Assembly (NCBI GenBank): GCA_031551695.1
Contig: JAVBNG010000065.1
Coordinates: 1 to 21,401 of the forward strand
DNA: 21,401 nt
Source of the DNA: JAAYCI01 sp031551695
GTDB lineage: Bacteria; Bacillota; Clostridia; Oscillospirales; Ruminococcaceae
Direction of reading: 5' to 3'
A program made the position numbers and the translations under genes. The first letter of the stretch is position 1; the number at the start of each line of letters is the position of its first letter. Positions 15,386 to 21,401 of the stretch are shown here, piece after piece. Under the pieces are notes generated by a model. The model did no database searches and was not told the origin of the DNA. It was given only the letters and a program-made list of their open reading frames with translations.

Positions 15386-15461
15386 CTATATTTCTCTTGG
15401 CTGCGGAAGTTGGGTGGCGAAGAGGGTGATAACTTATTTCTCCCAAGTAATAGCAACTAAA

Positions 15462-15497
15462 GAATCCTGTCGAACACAAACGCGTTCGACAGGATTC
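15462..15497 (-). terminator. Terminator hairpin of the tRNA-Thr gene
   Basis: Perfect 14-base arms GAATCCTGTCGAAC and GTTCGACAGGATTC enclose an 8-base loop. It starts 6 bases after the tRNA CCA end on the minus strand and is followed by TTTAGTTGC, a short U-rich tail. Confidence 0.7.
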
Positions 15498-15503
15498 GAC
15501 ATG

Positions 15504-15579
15504 TGGAGCTGGTGGACGGACTTGAACCCCCGGCCTGCTGATTACAAATCAGCTGCTCTACCAACTGAGCTACACCAGC
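15504..15579 (-). tRNA. tRNA-Thr (anticodon UGU)
   Basis: The minus strand folds into a full cloverleaf. The acceptor stem is GCTGGTG/CACCAGC, the D-arm GCTCAGTTGGTAGAGC, the anticodon stem GCTGA/TCAGC with loop TTTGTAA giving TGT, and the T-arm contains GGTTCAAGTCC. The discriminator is T and CCA is encoded in the gene. Length is 76 bases including CCA. It reads ACA codons (and wobble ACN). It is a single-gene unit with its own promoter at 15664-15692 and terminator at 15462-15497. Confidence 0.97.
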
Positions 15580-15663
15580 TTATTTTCATCGCGCCTTCTC
15601 GCATGTTCGTCTTGCGGCGCCACACGCCACCTGTGGCGTTCGGCAAAACGCGGGGCGCAAATT

Positions 15664-15692
15664 AGTATATCAAAAATACACGGGTTTTTCAA
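15664..15692 (-). promoter_or_regulatory. Sigma-A promoter of tRNA-Thr
   Basis: The minus strand has TTGAAA (15692-15687), a 17-base spacer and TATACT (15669-15664). Transcription would begin near 15657, giving a leader of about 78 bases before the tRNA. The leader contains the inverted repeat ACGCCAC/GTGGCGT (15624-15639). No gene is seen between 15580 and 15808 apart from these promoters. Confidence 0.75.
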
Positions 15693-15741
15693 GCATGATG
15701 CGAAATTTCACAGCCGTGCTATAGGATTTGCCACTGTCATT

Positions 15742-15750
15742 TGCTATAAT
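15742..15750 (+). promoter_or_regulatory. Extended -10 promoter of the NfeD/SPFH operon
   Basis: TGC directly before TATAAT (15745-15750) is an extended -10 and no good -35 is visible. The -10 lies inside an inverted repeat TTGCTA/TAGCAA (15741-15761, nine-base spacer). It is 59 bases upstream of the start codon at 15809. Confidence 0.6.
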
Positions 15751-15808
15751 GTAGTTAGCAAGCCGGTACGCGCATGGTGCGCATATTTGCCGGCAAAGGA
15801 GGCTTGCT

Positions 15809-16306
15809 TTGCAGACGATTCAAATTGTTTGGCTGGTTGCACTGATTGTGTTCCTTTTATTAGAAGCTGTCACCGCCACCATCGTCAGCATCTGGTTTGC
15901 CGCGGGGGCGCTTGTTGCGCTGCTTGTGTCGCTGGCCTGGCCGGGCGCCGTGGCGGTGCAGGTGGCCGCGTTTCTGGTCGTCAGCGCCGTGGCACTGTTT
16001 GCCCTGCGGCCGTTTGCCAAACGAATGATGGCAAACCGCCGCGTGCCCACCAACGCGGACGCAAACATCGGCAAACCGGCGCAGGTAGTCAGCGAGATCC
16101 AGCCCGGGCGCGTTGGCCGCGTAAAGCTGGGAGGACTGGAGTGGGCCGCCAGGGCTGACGTTGTACTGCCCGTTGGCACATGGTGCCGCGTGCAGGCCAT
16201 CGAAGGCGTTACGTTGGTGGTGGTGCCGCAAACGTTGCCGTCTGCCGAAGGCGTGGCCCAGGGCACTGAAGATTCAGGCAAAACGACCGGCACCGGTTCC
16301 GTGTAA
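15809..16306 (+). CDS. NfeD family membrane protein
   Basis: The protein is 165 aa. Three hydrophobic segments occupy about residues 4-68, and a small beta-rich OB-fold-like domain follows (about 85-140, with VGRVKLGGLEWAARADVVLPVGTWCRVQAIEGVTL-type spacing seen in NfeD). The start is TTG at 15809, with AAAGGAGG six bases upstream, and is strongly supported. The C-terminus is a short Ser/Thr/Gly tail. The gene is followed after 40 bases by an SPFH protein, the conserved NfeD-stomatin pairing. The pair is thought to act in membrane quality control and membrane microdomains. The role of NfeD itself is not settled. Confidence 0.93.
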   Translation: MQTIQIVWLVALIVFLLLEAVTATIVSIWFAAGALVALLVSLAWPGAVAVQVAAFLVVSAVALFALRPFAKRMMANRRVPTNADANIGKPAQVVSEIQPGRVGRVKLGGLEWAARADVVLPVGTWCRVQAIEGVTLVVVPQTLPSAEGVAQGTEDSGKTTGTGSV

Positions 16307-16346
16307 AACCGCAAACAGCGCCCATGGCGCACACAGGAGGCAGGGA

Positions 16347-17267
16347 ATGGAAAATATCGCCACGATCATCGCTTTTTCCGCAATTGCGGTCATCTTATTG
16401 CTCATCATCGTCACAAACATACGCATTGTACCACAAGCTACCGAGTATGTGATGGAGCGTATGGGCGTTTACAACACCACATGGCCCGCGGGCCTGCACT
16501 TCAAGATCCCGTTTTTTGAGCGCGTTTCCAAAAAGGTGTCGCTGAAAGAGCAGGTGGTGGATTTCAAACCCCAGCCCGTCATCACGCGGGACAATGTCAC
16601 CATGCAGATTGACACGGTGGTATTTTTCCAGGTGACGGACTCGAAACTGTTCACCTATGGCGTAGAAAAACCGCTGTCCGCCATTGAAAACCTTACCGCT
16701 ACCACATTGCGTAACATCATTGGCGAGCTGGAGCTGGACCACACCCTTACCAGCCGCGACGTCATCAACACGAAAATCACCGCCACACTGGACGAAGCGA
16801 CGGATAAGTGGGGCATCAAGGTGAACCGGGTGGAGCTGAAAAACATTTTGCCGCCGGCGGAAATTCAGGACGCGATGGAAAAGCAGATGAAGGCCGAGCG
16901 CCAGCGGCGTGAAGCCATTTTGCGGGCCGAGGGTGAAAAGCGCAGCGCCATTCTGGTGGCGGAGGGCGAAAAGGAAAGCGCCATCCTGCGGGCCGACGCC
17001 GTACGCGAACAGCGCATCCGCGAGGCCGACGGCGAGGCAAAGGCCATCATCGCCGTGCAGCGGGCCACGGCGGATTCGATCAAAATGCTGAACGAGGCCG
17101 CTGCCTCGAAGGAAGTGCTGACACTGAAAAGCCTGGAAGCCCTTGCCAAGGTGGCCGACGGCAAAGCCACGAAGCTGATCATCCCGAGTGAACTGCAGGG
17201 GATTGCGGGCCTCGCCTCCGGCATTACGCAAGCGGTTGGCTTTGCGAAGGAAGAACCCAAGGCGTAG
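16347..17267 (+). CDS. SPFH domain/Band 7 (stomatin, QmcA-like) protein
   Basis: The protein is 306 aa. One N-terminal helix (about residues 4-24) anchors it in the membrane. The SPFH domain runs from about 25 to 185 and includes YVMERMGVYNTTWPAGLHFK and the LTATTLRNIIGELELDHTL region typical of stomatins. A long alanine/glutamate-rich coiled coil follows (about 190-265, repeats of RAEGEK), used for oligomerisation. ATG at 16347 has AGGAGG six to eight bases upstream; the longer open frame to 16161 overlaps the NfeD gene and is rejected. It is the second gene of the NfeD operon. SPFH proteins form large ring assemblies in the membrane and often regulate proteases. Confidence 0.95.
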   Translation: MENIATIIAFSAIAVILLLIIVTNIRIVPQATEYVMERMGVYNTTWPAGLHFKIPFFERVSKKVSLKEQVVDFKPQPVITRDNVTMQIDTVVFFQVTDSKLFTYGVEKPLSAIENLTATTLRNIIGELELDHTLTSRDVINTKITATLDEATDKWGIKVNRVELKNILPPAEIQDAMEKQMKAERQRREAILRAEGEKRSAILVAEGEKESAILRADAVREQRIREADGEAKAIIAVQRATADSIKMLNEAAASKEVLTLKSLEALAKVADGKATKLIIPSELQGIAGLASGITQAVGFAKEEPKA

Positions 17268-17294
17268 CGCTTTCGCGCGGCATTTTTTGCACCA

Positions 17295-17324
17295 GCAACG
17301 CCCGGCCAATTGGCCGGGCGTTGC
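17295..17324. terminator. Long perfect palindrome between convergent genes, probable terminator
   Basis: Arms GCAACGCCCGGCCA and TGGCCGGGCGTTGC around AT make a 30-base perfect palindrome. It lies between the convergent SPFH gene (stop 17267) and DNA glycosylase gene (stop 17371). No U-tract follows in either direction, so a bidirectional terminator is inferred from position and stem strength. Confidence 0.5.
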
Positions 17325-17370
17325 ATGTAAGCGATTGGCGCGGCGGCAGAGGTGTTTCCCTGCGGCGCCC

Positions 17371-18195
17371 TTAAACTTTCTGGCAGCCTTCGCACACATA
17401 CACATTGCCTCCAAGGTAGGCCATGCGCTTGATAAGCCCGCCGCACACGGGGCAGGGCATGCCGTCGTTTTTCTTTTGCATTACCGTGTGGTAGCCGCCT
17501 GGCACACCGAACAAGTCCTTTTCCGTGTCGCGGCCGCCTTTTTCGGCCATGTCGGCCAGCTGGGCCTTCACGGTGGCATACAGTTTTGCAAATTCCGCGT
17601 CGCCCACCGTGCTCATTTTGCGCTTTGGGTGAATTTTCGCCCGCCACAAAATGTCCTGCAGCACGCCGTTGCCAAGGCCCGGGATGCGCTGCTCTGTGGC
17701 CAGAAACGCCTTGGCGGACAGTTTTTTTGTTTTGTCGTCCAGCAGGGTGGAAAAATAGGCCTCGTCGAACGCGTCCGTCAGCGGCGACGGCTTCGTTTTT
17801 GCCGTATTGTAATAAATATTGTCAAAATTACCATCCGTAAATAATTGGATGCCCGCGTACATCTGCACCGTCACCACCAGCGCGCCGCCGCCGGAAAGGC
17901 CCAGCAGCAGCTGGTGTTTTTCGGGATGCACCTCGCCGGGGGCGTAATAGCGCAGGTTGGCGCCGTCATTGAAGGTGAGGGTGGCGTTTTCGGCCTGCAG
18001 CTCGGCCCAGCTGCCGTGGGCCGCCGCGCCGGTAATCTCTTTGCCTGCCAGGATACGGGCATAGTCCGCGGGCTCCATGCTGAAAAAGGCAAACTTGTGC
18101 GGCGATTTTTGCACCTGTACCCCTGTAACAGCTTGCCCCATCAGTGTTCCCTGCATTTGGCGCGCCACGGTCAGGGCCTCCGGCAATTCCATCAT
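17371..18195 (-). CDS. Fpg/Nei (MutM-like) DNA glycosylase family protein lacking Pro2
   Basis: The protein is 274 aa, the usual length. The N-terminus is MMELPEAL, which aligns with the Fpg pattern MPELPEV but has Met at position 2 instead of the catalytic proline; Glu3 is kept. The H2TH helix region is clear (LATEQRIPGLGNGVLQDILW, about 165-184, then IHPKRK), and the C-terminal zinc finger has Cys 248, 251, 268 and 271. ATG at 18195 has GGGGGA upstream; ATG 18192 would leave Glu at position 2. Fpg/Nei enzymes excise oxidised bases through a Schiff base on Pro2, so chemistry here must differ or the protein may only bind DNA. It lies 65 bases after hflX on the same strand and is probably co-transcribed. 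Confidence 0.9.
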   Translation of the reverse strand: MMELPEALTVARQMQGTLMGQAVTGVQVQKSPHKFAFFSMEPADYARILAGKEITGAAAHGSWAELQAENATLTFNDGANLRYYAPGEVHPEKHQLLLGLSGGGALVVTVQMYAGIQLFTDGNFDNIYYNTAKTKPSPLTDAFDEAYFSTLLDDKTKKLSAKAFLATEQRIPGLGNGVLQDILWRAKIHPKRKMSTVGDAEFAKLYATVKAQLADMAEKGGRDTEKDLFGVPGGYHTVMQKKNDGMPCPVCGGLIKRMAYLGGNVYVCEGCQKV

Positions 18196-18260
18196 ACGCT
18201 TCTTCCCCCTTTTCTCCAACAGCTTTGCCTATGGGCATTGTACCGCCATACAGCGCTTGC

Positions 18261-19673
18261 TTAACAAAGATACTCCTCGAACAAATGTACCCGGGCGGCT
18301 TCCACAGTGGCTTCAAAGTACACGCCGTCCTCGCGGTAGTCCTCCGTTTTGATGTTGCCAAACCGGCGCAGGGTGTCGGCCAGTGCCAGCTTGCCATAGG
18401 GTAGCAGCAGCTTCACCGTGCGCACCCGGGCCGAAAGCACCGCGCTGATGGCATCCAGCAGCGCCGGAACGCCCTCCCCTGTCACTGCGCTTACCGCCAC
18501 GGCAGAGGCGTCGAGCAGAACAGGGTTTTTCAGTTTATCGCATTTGTTATAAGCCACGATGCGTGGTGCCGTGGCCCCAAGATTCGAAAGAACCCCTGCC
18601 GTCACGGCCAGCTGTTCATCGGCGGCCGGGTCTGCCGCGTCGCACACCACCACCAGCAAATCGGCGTAAACGGCCTCCTCCAGCGTGCTTTTGAAGGCCT
18701 CTACCAAATTGTGCGGCAGGCGCGACACAAAGCCCACCGTGTCCACCATCACAACATTTTGCCCATCCGGCAGGCTGGCCGCGCGTGCGGTGGGGTCCAA
18801 GGTGGCAAACAGCATGTCCGCCGTGGGGATGTCGCTGCCGGAAAGCCGGTTTACCAGGCTGGATTTGCCCACATTGGTGTAGCCCACGAAGGCGATAAGC
18901 GGCACGCCGCTTTTTTCGCGCTTGCGGCGGTTTGCGCTTCGATGGGCTTTCATTTCGGCCAGCCGGCCCTTCAAAACGGAGATGCGGTGGCGGATATAGC
19001 GCCGGTCGTACTCCAGCTTTGTTTCGCCGCCGCCGCGCCGCGCGCCCGCGCCGCCGCCGCCACCGCCGCCCTGCCGGGACAGCGACGTGCCAAGGCCCGA
19101 AAGCCGCGGCAGGCGGTATTCCAGCGTGGCAAGCTCCGTTTGCAGCTTGCCTTCGCTGGTAACCGCGCGGCGGCTGAAGATCTCCAAAATCAGCATGGTG
19201 CGGTCGATGACCGGGATTTTCAGCCGCTGTTCCAAATTACGGATCTGGCTGCCGGAGAGCTCACCGTCGTACACGGCAAGCCCGGCGTCCAAGTTCTGGG
19301 CCGTCAAGGCGGCCTCAGCCAGGCGCCCCGCGCCAAGGGCCGTGGCCGCCACCGGGGCCGAGCGCTTTTGCAACACCTCGGCCACCACGGTAAAGCCGCT
19401 ATCCTCGCACAGGGCCGTCAGTTCTTCCACACTGCGCTCGGCGTCATAGGTGCCGGTGTCAAGGCCCAGCAAAATCACGTTTTGCGGGCCCCCTGCGTTT
19501 GTTTCGTGCGGGGTTTCACGGCCCGCCGCTTCCGCCGCGGCAAAGGCGGCCCCCCCTGCACCGCCGGCTTCGCCGGAAACGGGGAAAACAATCGTATTTT
19601 CGTCTATCTTATTGATAATTTTTTCTCCTCTGTCATCGGGCGCAGCCGGCCGGCCCACAATGTTGGGTGCCAC
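18261..19673 (-). CDS. hflX: GTPase HflX (ribosome-associated)
   Basis: HflX binds the 50S subunit and splits stalled or heat-damaged ribosomes. The coordinates span the longest frame with a canonical start (GTG at 19673, 470 aa). In that numbering the N-terminal HflX domain begins near residue 65 (NVILLGLDTG). A Gly-rich linker is at 202-208 and GGGETKLE at 214-221. The GTPase motifs are GYTNVGKS (264-271), DTVGF (311-315), NKCD (376-379) and SAVTG (395-399). GTG 19673 has no good ribosome site and overlaps the acetyltransferase gene by 41 bases. A strong GAGGAG lies five bases before an in-frame ATT at 19619, just after that gene's stop. GTG at 19478 is a further option. The start is unresolved. 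Confidence 0.95.
   Translation of the reverse strand: MAPNIVGRPAAPDDRGEKIINKIDENTIVFPVSGEAGGAGGAAFAAAEAAGRETPHETNAGGPQNVILLGLDTGTYDAERSVEELTALCEDSGFTVVAEVLQKRSAPVAATALGAGRLAEAALTAQNLDAGLAVYDGELSGSQIRNLEQRLKIPVIDRTMLILEIFSRRAVTSEGKLQTELATLEYRLPRLSGLGTSLSRQGGGGGGGAGARRGGGETKLEYDRRYIRHRISVLKGRLAEMKAHRSANRRKREKSGVPLIAFVGYTNVGKSSLVNRLSGSDIPTADMLFATLDPTARAASLPDGQNVVMVDTVGFVSRLPHNLVEAFKSTLEEAVYADLLVVVCDAADPAADEQLAVTAGVLSNLGATAPRIVAYNKCDKLKNPVLLDASAVAVSAVTGEGVPALLDAISAVLSARVRTVKLLLPYGKLALADTLRRFGNIKTEDYREDGVYFEATVEAARVHLFEEYLC
19617..19630 (-). promoter_or_regulatory. Ribosome binding site of hflX pointing at an ATT codon
   Basis: GAGGAG (19630-19625) lies just after the TGA of the upstream acetyltransferase (19635-19633), then five A, then ATT (19619-19617) in the hflX frame. 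No ATG, GTG or TTG lies at proper distance. This suggests coupled initiation at a rare ATT codon. Confidence 0.5.
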
Positions 19674-20265
19674 CCCAGGCAGGGCCCCTGCCCCGCACCC
19701 ATGCTTCTCTTGTCAGTTCCATCATTTTTGCGGGTACTTTCTCGCCGGAAAACCGCGTGTATTCACCCTCGCCCGTGTAAACAAACCCACATTTCTCCAG
19801 CACATGACCGCTGGCGGGGTTCGCAACGGCGTGGCCCGCGTGAATCAAAGTCTCCGGCGTATTTTCAAAAAACCAATCCACCGTGGCCCGCATGGCCTCG
19901 GTGGCGTAACCTTTGCCCCAAGCGCTTTTCGCATAACAATAGCCCGCTTCCCACCCGCCGGGGAAATCCTGGCGAGCGTCCCCCGGTACGCCGTTTTTCA
20001 GAATGCCGACAGACCCCACCAGTTCGCCCGTGCCCTTGCGCGCGGCGGCCCAGCAATAGTATTCGCCGTCTTGTGGGTAGCGCGCCACCCACTCGGCCAG
20101 CAGGGCGCGGGTCTCGTTTACGTCCGCGTGCGGGTCCCACCGCAGCCAGCGCGTCACCTCCGGGTCAGAGGCCCAGTTTTGGTACATGGCGTCGGCGTCG
20201 TTTTCTCTAAAGCGCCGCAAAACAAGTCGCTCTGTCTCAACCGTTTGGGTTCCTTTATGGCGCAT
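19633..20265 (-). CDS. GNAT family N-acetyltransferase (RimJ/RimL-like)
   Basis: The protein is 210 aa. The start TVETERLVLRRFRENDADAM is the classic opening of the RimJ/RimL-type GNAT group. The acetyl-CoA binding motif region is YCYAKSAWGKGYATEAMRA (about 111-129, Q/RxxGxG/A-like as WGKGYA), followed by NPASGHVLEKCGF (about 150-162), the second conserved block. ATG at 20265 has AGGTGAT upstream. It probably acetylates an amino group on a protein or small molecule, but the substrate cannot be read from sequence. It heads a minus-strand run with hflX and the glycosylase gene. The C-terminal ~20 residues (RGRGPAWGGTQHCGPAGCAR) are low-complexity and outside the normal fold. Confidence 0.92.
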   Translation of the reverse strand: MRHKGTQTVETERLVLRRFRENDADAMYQNWASDPEVTRWLRWDPHADVNETRALLAEWVARYPQDGEYYCWAAARKGTGELVGSVGILKNGVPGDARQDFPGGWEAGYCYAKSAWGKGYATEAMRATVDWFFENTPETLIHAGHAVANPASGHVLEKCGFVYTGEGEYTRFSGEKVPAKMMELTREAWVRGRGPAWGGTQHCGPAGCAR

Positions 20266-20290
20266 GGCGCATCACCTGTCTCTTTAATCT

Positions 20291-20317
20291 AAAAAAACCG
20301 CGCGGCGCCCCGGCGGG
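20291..20317 (-). terminator. Intrinsic terminator after sppA
   Basis: Directly after the sppA TAA, the minus strand forms CCGCCGG/CCG-GCGG (one bulged C) with a GGCG loop, followed by seven T (20297-20291). It separates sppA from the acetyltransferase gene 26 bases further on. The promoter of that gene was not found, so partial readthrough is possible. Confidence 0.7.
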
Positions 20318-21401
20318 TTATCCCTCCACCAGCATGGCCATGGGCACGCCGCTTTGCGCGTTTTGGGCAAAATCCAGCGCCGCCTGTGCGTCACTTTTTG
20401 GCATCACACCGCTAATTTCATACAAAAGGCCGGACAGCGCGGATTGGGTGGCGAACACGGGGTAATATTCATCGCTGGCCGTTTGGGCGCGGAAAGCCTC
20501 CAGCACGCTGTCCCATTCGGCCAGCTCATCCACCAGGCCGTTCTTTACCGCCTGCTCCGCTGTAAACACACGTCCGTCCGCTATTTTACGCACCGCAGTT
20601 TTGTCCATATTGCGGCCCATGGCCACCACGTCCAAAAACCGCTCGTACTTTTCGTCCACCACGTCCTGGTACACGTCCACGTTTTTGTCCGTGATGGGAA
20701 CGCCGCCGGTGCCAACGCCCTTATTGTCTCCGCTGCGCACCAGCACGGTTTTTACGCCGAATTTTTCATACAGGCCGCTGGTGTCCGTCATGGAGATGTA
20801 CACGCCGATGGAACCCGTGGTGGTGTTGTAATTGGCGACGATATTGTCCGCTGCGACGGCGGCGTACACCCCGCCGGACGCGCACATCTGCGCCATGTAC
20901 ACCCACACCGGACGGCCCGTTACCGCGCGGTAATTGTCCAGCGCGCGGTAAAGCTCATCACTTTCATACACGCCTCCGCCGGGCGTGTCCATATACAGCA
21001 AAATGCCCGTGTTGCCGCTGTCCACGGTCAGGTTTTTTATATATTCCACCGTTGCGGCGTGCTGGTATGTGGTCGATGCGCTGGAATCCAGCATTTCGCC
21101 CACCACATACAACACGGAAAATGTGTTCGACGGCGGCGACGGTTCCACATAAGAGGGCGTGACAAAGCTTGTAACCGAGCCCTGCACACGGGCCAGCATG
21201 AACACCACCAGCCCCAGCATAAATATTACTACAAGGGAGATGGCGATGAGGGAAATTTCGACCGCGCGGGACGGGCCGCGCGCCTTGCCCAAAGCAGGGA
21301 CAAAGGGCTGCCCCACGGGCGGCGGAACAGGCGCGGGCGCGGCAAACACCGGCGCGCCGCCGGTAACAGGCGGGGCAGGCGGCTGTGAGGCGGATACCGT
21401 C
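20318..21401 (-). CDS. sppA: Signal peptide peptidase SppA, S49 family (N-terminus outside window)
   Basis: A membrane-bound serine protease that degrades cleaved signal peptides. Numbering from an internal GTG at 21349, a membrane helix is at about 32-53 and the protease domain follows. The nucleophile is Ser158 in CASGG and the general base is Lys210 in SGDNKG. Their spacing of 52 equals that recalled for Bacillus subtilis SppA (Ser147/Lys199). TGSIGV (178-183) is also conserved, as is the substrate-groove MDTPGGGV (120-127). The open frame continues with no stop to the right edge, with a Pro/Ala-rich cytoplasmic stretch, so the true start is likely beyond the window; GTG 21349 is a fallback. 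The terminator at 20291-20317 follows the stop. Confidence 0.95.
   Translation of the reverse strand, partial: TVSASQPPAPPVTGGAPVFAAPAPVPPPVGQPFVPALGKARGPSRAVEISLIAISLVVIFMLGLVVFMLARVQGSVTSFVTPSYVEPSPPSNTFSVLYVVGEMLDSSASTTYQHAATVEYIKNLTVDSGNTGILLYMDTPGGGVYESDELYRALDNYRAVTGRPVWVYMAQMCASGGVYAAVAADNIVANYNTTTGSIGVYISMTDTSGLYEKFGVKTVLVRSGDNKGVGTGGVPITDKNVDVYQDVVDEKYERFLDVVAMGRNMDKTAVRKIADGRVFTAEQAVKNGLVDELAEWDSVLEAFRAQTASDEYYPVFATQSALSGLLYEISGVMPKSDAQAALDFAQNAQSGVPMAMLVEG

Noticed and set aside
15504..15579. Attachment site of an integrated element at the tRNA gene
   Set aside because: No integrase gene and no direct repeat of the tRNA 3' end were seen nearby.

Overview
The window reads as a high-GC Firmicutes chromosome, most like an Oscillospiraceae/Ruminococcaceae-type gut Clostridium. 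This is inferred from strong AGGAGG ribosome sites, sigma-A promoters, an ECF transporter, TetR/AraC-controlled ABC transporters and a CCA-encoded tRNA. No phage, IS element or CRISPR array is visible.

Left part (1-9494) is a transport island that looks built for metal-chelate or haem-type uptake. A PchR/YbtA-like AraC regulator (8520-9494, +) is divergent from a tightly overlapping five-gene operon on the minus strand. That operon encodes two half-size exporter-fold ABC proteins of the YbtPQ/IrtAB kind, then an ECF module (Trep_Strep/MptD-like S component, T component, fused dual ATPase). Downstream lie an autoregulated TetR gene, with a consensus promoter and a perfect palindromic operator, and a third exporter-fold ABC protein that runs off the left edge.

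Middle part (9502-13625) is a MacB/FtsX-type ABC module: ATPase plus two half-permeases in the same frame, separated by one TAA. A second TetR gene with its own promoter and long inverted-repeat operator lies upstream. A palindrome of the form GTTAG-N6-CTAAC recurs upstream of all three ABC transcription units (near 1097, 8321 and 12814). It suggests a common regulon joining the three transporters and is the most interesting signal here.

The stretch 13626-14192 has no convincing gene. It holds a minus-strand terminator that no intact gene explains, a possible C-terminal gene remnant, and a long hairpin.

Right part (14193-21401) is ordinary chromosomal backbone: a DUF2207 membrane protein without the usual N-terminal domain, tRNA-Thr(UGU) with its own promoter and terminator, an NfeD/SPFH (stomatin-like) pair, a Fpg/Nei-family DNA glycosylase lacking the catalytic Pro2, HflX whose ribosome site points to an ATT start, a GNAT acetyltransferase, and SppA signal peptide peptidase running off the right edge.
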